DNA from: an uncultured Lachnospiraceae bacterium
GTDB taxonomy: Bacteria; Bacillota; Clostridia; Lachnospirales; Lachnospiraceae
Direction: 5' to 3'
Length of the DNA stretch: 5,487 nt
NCBI GenBank assembly: GCA_934418055.1
Contig: CAKRWX010000177.1
Location: forward strand, 1 to 5,487
Part shown: one piece after another, positions 3,842-5,487 of the stretch
How the letters are laid out: every line of letters starts with the position of its first letter
Position numbering within the stretch: position 1 is the first letter of the stretch
The notes under the pieces: generated by a model
Told to the model about the DNA's origin: nothing
Seen by the model: the letters and a program-made list of their open reading frames with translations, nothing else
The model's database searches: none
Made by a program: the position numbers and the translations under genes

Positions 3842-5487
3842 ATGAAAAATAGCGAACAGGTAAAATCCGTTATTTTCCGCACAGCCGGAAATCATAAGTG
3901 GCTGTCTCTGGGAATTACTGTCTCTGTGTGCGGAGCAGTGGTGACGTCCCTGATTCCGCCATTGATCCTTGGGAAGATCATCGATGGTCTGACAGCCGGA
4001 CAGGCGCTGGCATTCTCCATGGTTTTATCCTATTTTGGAATGTTGGCTTTGACTGGCCTGACAGAATCCTTGCGGGAGGGACTTCTGACTGTATTTGGTC
4101 AGAAGATTACCCACGCGTTAAGAAGCAGTCTGATGGACAAATTTACCCGTCTGACGGCAGACGAGTTAAATAAACAGGAGCCAGGAATCCTGGTTTCCCG
4201 GTTTGTTGGGGATGTGGATATGGTGGAAAATCTGTTCACATCAGGTATTATCAGTATGTTTGCCGATGCCTGCCGGATCATCAGTATTCTGACGGTGATC
4301 TGGTTTCAAAACCGTGGACTGGCGCTGGTGTTTGTGATCTTGCTTCCAGCGCTTTTTGGATTTACCAGATTTGTCCAGAAACGGATGTTGGCAGCTCAGC
4401 TGGAGAATCGGAAGGCTGTAGGAAGAGCGTCTGCTTTTGTGCCGGAATCTCTTCACAATATTCGAACGATACATTGTCTTGGAAAAGAAAATTACATGGA
4501 AAAGCGGTATGACCAGTACATTGGCGAGAGCTACCGGGCCATGGAGAAAACCAACTTTTATGACGCAGTATATTCCCCGGTGATCCTGGTTTTAAATGCC
4601 ATTGTAGTGGCTGTGGTGATGGCGCTTTCTGCATCAGGCAATCCGAAGGTGTTAAGCCTGTTTGGTATGTCTGCCGGAACCGCTGTCGCAGTCATGAATT
4701 ACATTTCCCAGATCTTTGCTCCAGTGGAAAGCCTGGGTATGGAGATCCAGACCATCCAGTCGGCGTTAGCTGGTATCCACAGAATCGATGATTTCTTCGG
4801 GCTTCCAGAACGGAAACCGGAGACTGCAGGAGTGAACGGTCTGAATCCGATGATGGAATCCACGAAAATAGAAACTTTGGATGCGAAGACGGAGAACACC
4901 GATCCGAAAGCATTTGTAGAACTGAAAAATGTAACCTTTGGTTATGATGACCGCATCATCTTAGATCATATCAATATCCAGGTGCACAAAGGCGAGCAGG
5001 TTACATTATCGGGCCGTACCGGAGCAGGAAAGAGCACTATATTTAAGCTGCTATTGGGCCTTTACGAGCCCCAGGACGGCCAGGTGCTGATCAAAGGAAT
5101 CCCGGCCGGTGATATTCCGGAATCAAAGAAGAGAACATTATTCGGCTACGTGGAACAGTCCTTCCACATGGTTCCGGGAACAGTGAAGGACCAGATCACC
5201 CTCTATGACGATTCCATCCCCGATGAGGCGGTAAAACAGGCAGTGAAAATGGTGGGACTGGATTCCTCTATCGAAGCGTTGGAGCATGGCTATGATACGA
5301 TCTGCACACCGGAGGTATTTTCCCAGGGTCAGTGGCAGTTACTGTCTATCGCCAGAGCAGCGGCAGCAGGACCAGAGCTGCTTTTGCTGGATGAGATCAC
5401 GGCAAATCTGGATGCGGAAACAGAACAGGCAGTTTTGCAGGCACTGAAGCAGGTTTCTGCAAACCGCACGGTGGTTTCTATTTCCCA
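3842..5487 (+). CDS. ABC exporter half-transporter, subunit B (fused TMD-NBD), 3' end cut by window edge
   Basis: The frame is open for 548 codons from MKNSEQVKSVIF to the window end at VVSIS, just before the expected H-loop histidine, so some tens of residues are missing. Six membrane helices lie at about 21-46, 56-77, 133-154, 159-177, 243-264 and 272-294. A linker of about 35 residues (323-358) leads to the nucleotide-binding domain, with Walker A GRTGAGKST (391-399), Q-loop Q439 (YVEQSF) and Walker B LLLLDE with catalytic E518. The signature is FSQGQ (493-497) instead of LSGGQ. This is the TM288/BmrD-like pattern: its Walker face plus the LSGGQ of subunit A make a full ATPase site, and its altered signature caps the degenerate site. 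The start is supported by AAGGGAG at 3826-3832, 9 nt upstream; the in-frame ATGs at 3815 and 3818 lack a binding site. It follows subunit A after 150 nt, so the two probably share the marR promoter. Confidence 0.92.
   Translation, partial: MKNSEQVKSVIFRTAGNHKWLSLGITVSVCGAVVTSLIPPLILGKIIDGLTAGQALAFSMVLSYFGMLALTGLTESLREGLLTVFGQKITHALRSSLMDKFTRLTADELNKQEPGILVSRFVGDVDMVENLFTSGIISMFADACRIISILTVIWFQNRGLALVFVILLPALFGFTRFVQKRMLAAQLENRKAVGRASAFVPESLHNIRTIHCLGKENYMEKRYDQYIGESYRAMEKTNFYDAVYSPVILVLNAIVVAVVMALSASGNPKVLSLFGMSAGTAVAVMNYISQIFAPVESLGMEIQTIQSALAGIHRIDDFFGLPERKPETAGVNGLNPMMESTKIETLDAKTENTDPKAFVELKNVTFGYDDRIILDHINIQVHKGEQVTLSGRTGAGKSTIFKLLLGLYEPQDGQVLIKGIPAGDIPESKKRTLFGYVEQSFHMVPGTVKDQITLYDDSIPDEAVKQAVKMVGLDSSIEALEHGYDTICTPEVFSQGQWQLLSIARAAAAGPELLLLDEITANLDAETEQAVLQALKQVSANRTVVSIS

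Overview
The window looks like a chromosomal segment from a low-to-mid-GC Gram-positive Clostridia genome, most likely Lachnospiraceae. The evidence is strong AGGAGG-type ribosome binding sites, sigma-A promoters with TGn extended -10 elements, and gene families (ThrE-type exporter, XRE/zinc-ribbon regulator, MarR plus paired ABC exporter) that are common in gut Clostridia. No species can be named from the sequence alone.

Layout. (1) Bases 1-319, minus strand: the N-terminal 106 residues of a threonine/serine exporter family (ThrE, DUF1212) protein that runs off the left edge. (2) Bases 320-510: a divergent intergenic region with one promoter on each strand and one copy of a 27-bp dyad repeat in the leader of the minus-strand gene. 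(3) Bases 511-1278, plus strand: a 255-aa regulator with an N-terminal XRE helix-turn-helix, a central cysteine zinc ribbon and an unrecognised C-terminal domain. (4) Bases 1279-1491: a regulatory region with a near-consensus promoter (TTGACA-17-TATCAT), a perfect 13-bp inverted repeat straddling it (the likely MarR operator) and a leader hairpin. (5) Bases 1492-5487, plus strand: an apparent operon of a MarR-family repressor (158 aa), a first ABC half-exporter (576 aa, start overlapping the marR stop by 8 nt), a 150-nt hairpin-rich gap holding the second copy of the 27-bp repeat, and a second ABC half-exporter (548 residues visible, cut at the right edge just before its H-loop histidine).

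How the genes fit together. The MarR protein probably represses its own promoter through the 13-bp inverted repeat and is released by a ligand or stress signal, raising production of both ABC subunits. The two ABC proteins look like a heterodimeric multidrug-type exporter. The first has Asp in place of the catalytic Glu and His in place of the Q-loop Gln, but an intact LSGGQ. The second has an intact catalytic Glu and Q-loop, but a signature changed to FSQGQ. All the non-consensus residues therefore fall in one nucleotide site and the other site is fully consensus, as in TM287/288- and BmrCD-type exporters. The ThrE and XRE genes have their own promoters and no evident link to the exporter.

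I see no CRISPR array, tRNA, rRNA, transposase or phage gene. The least explained parts are the hairpin array with the 27-bp dyad repeat, and the C-terminal domain of the XRE/zinc-ribbon protein. I do not see strong evidence of a wholly new biological system.
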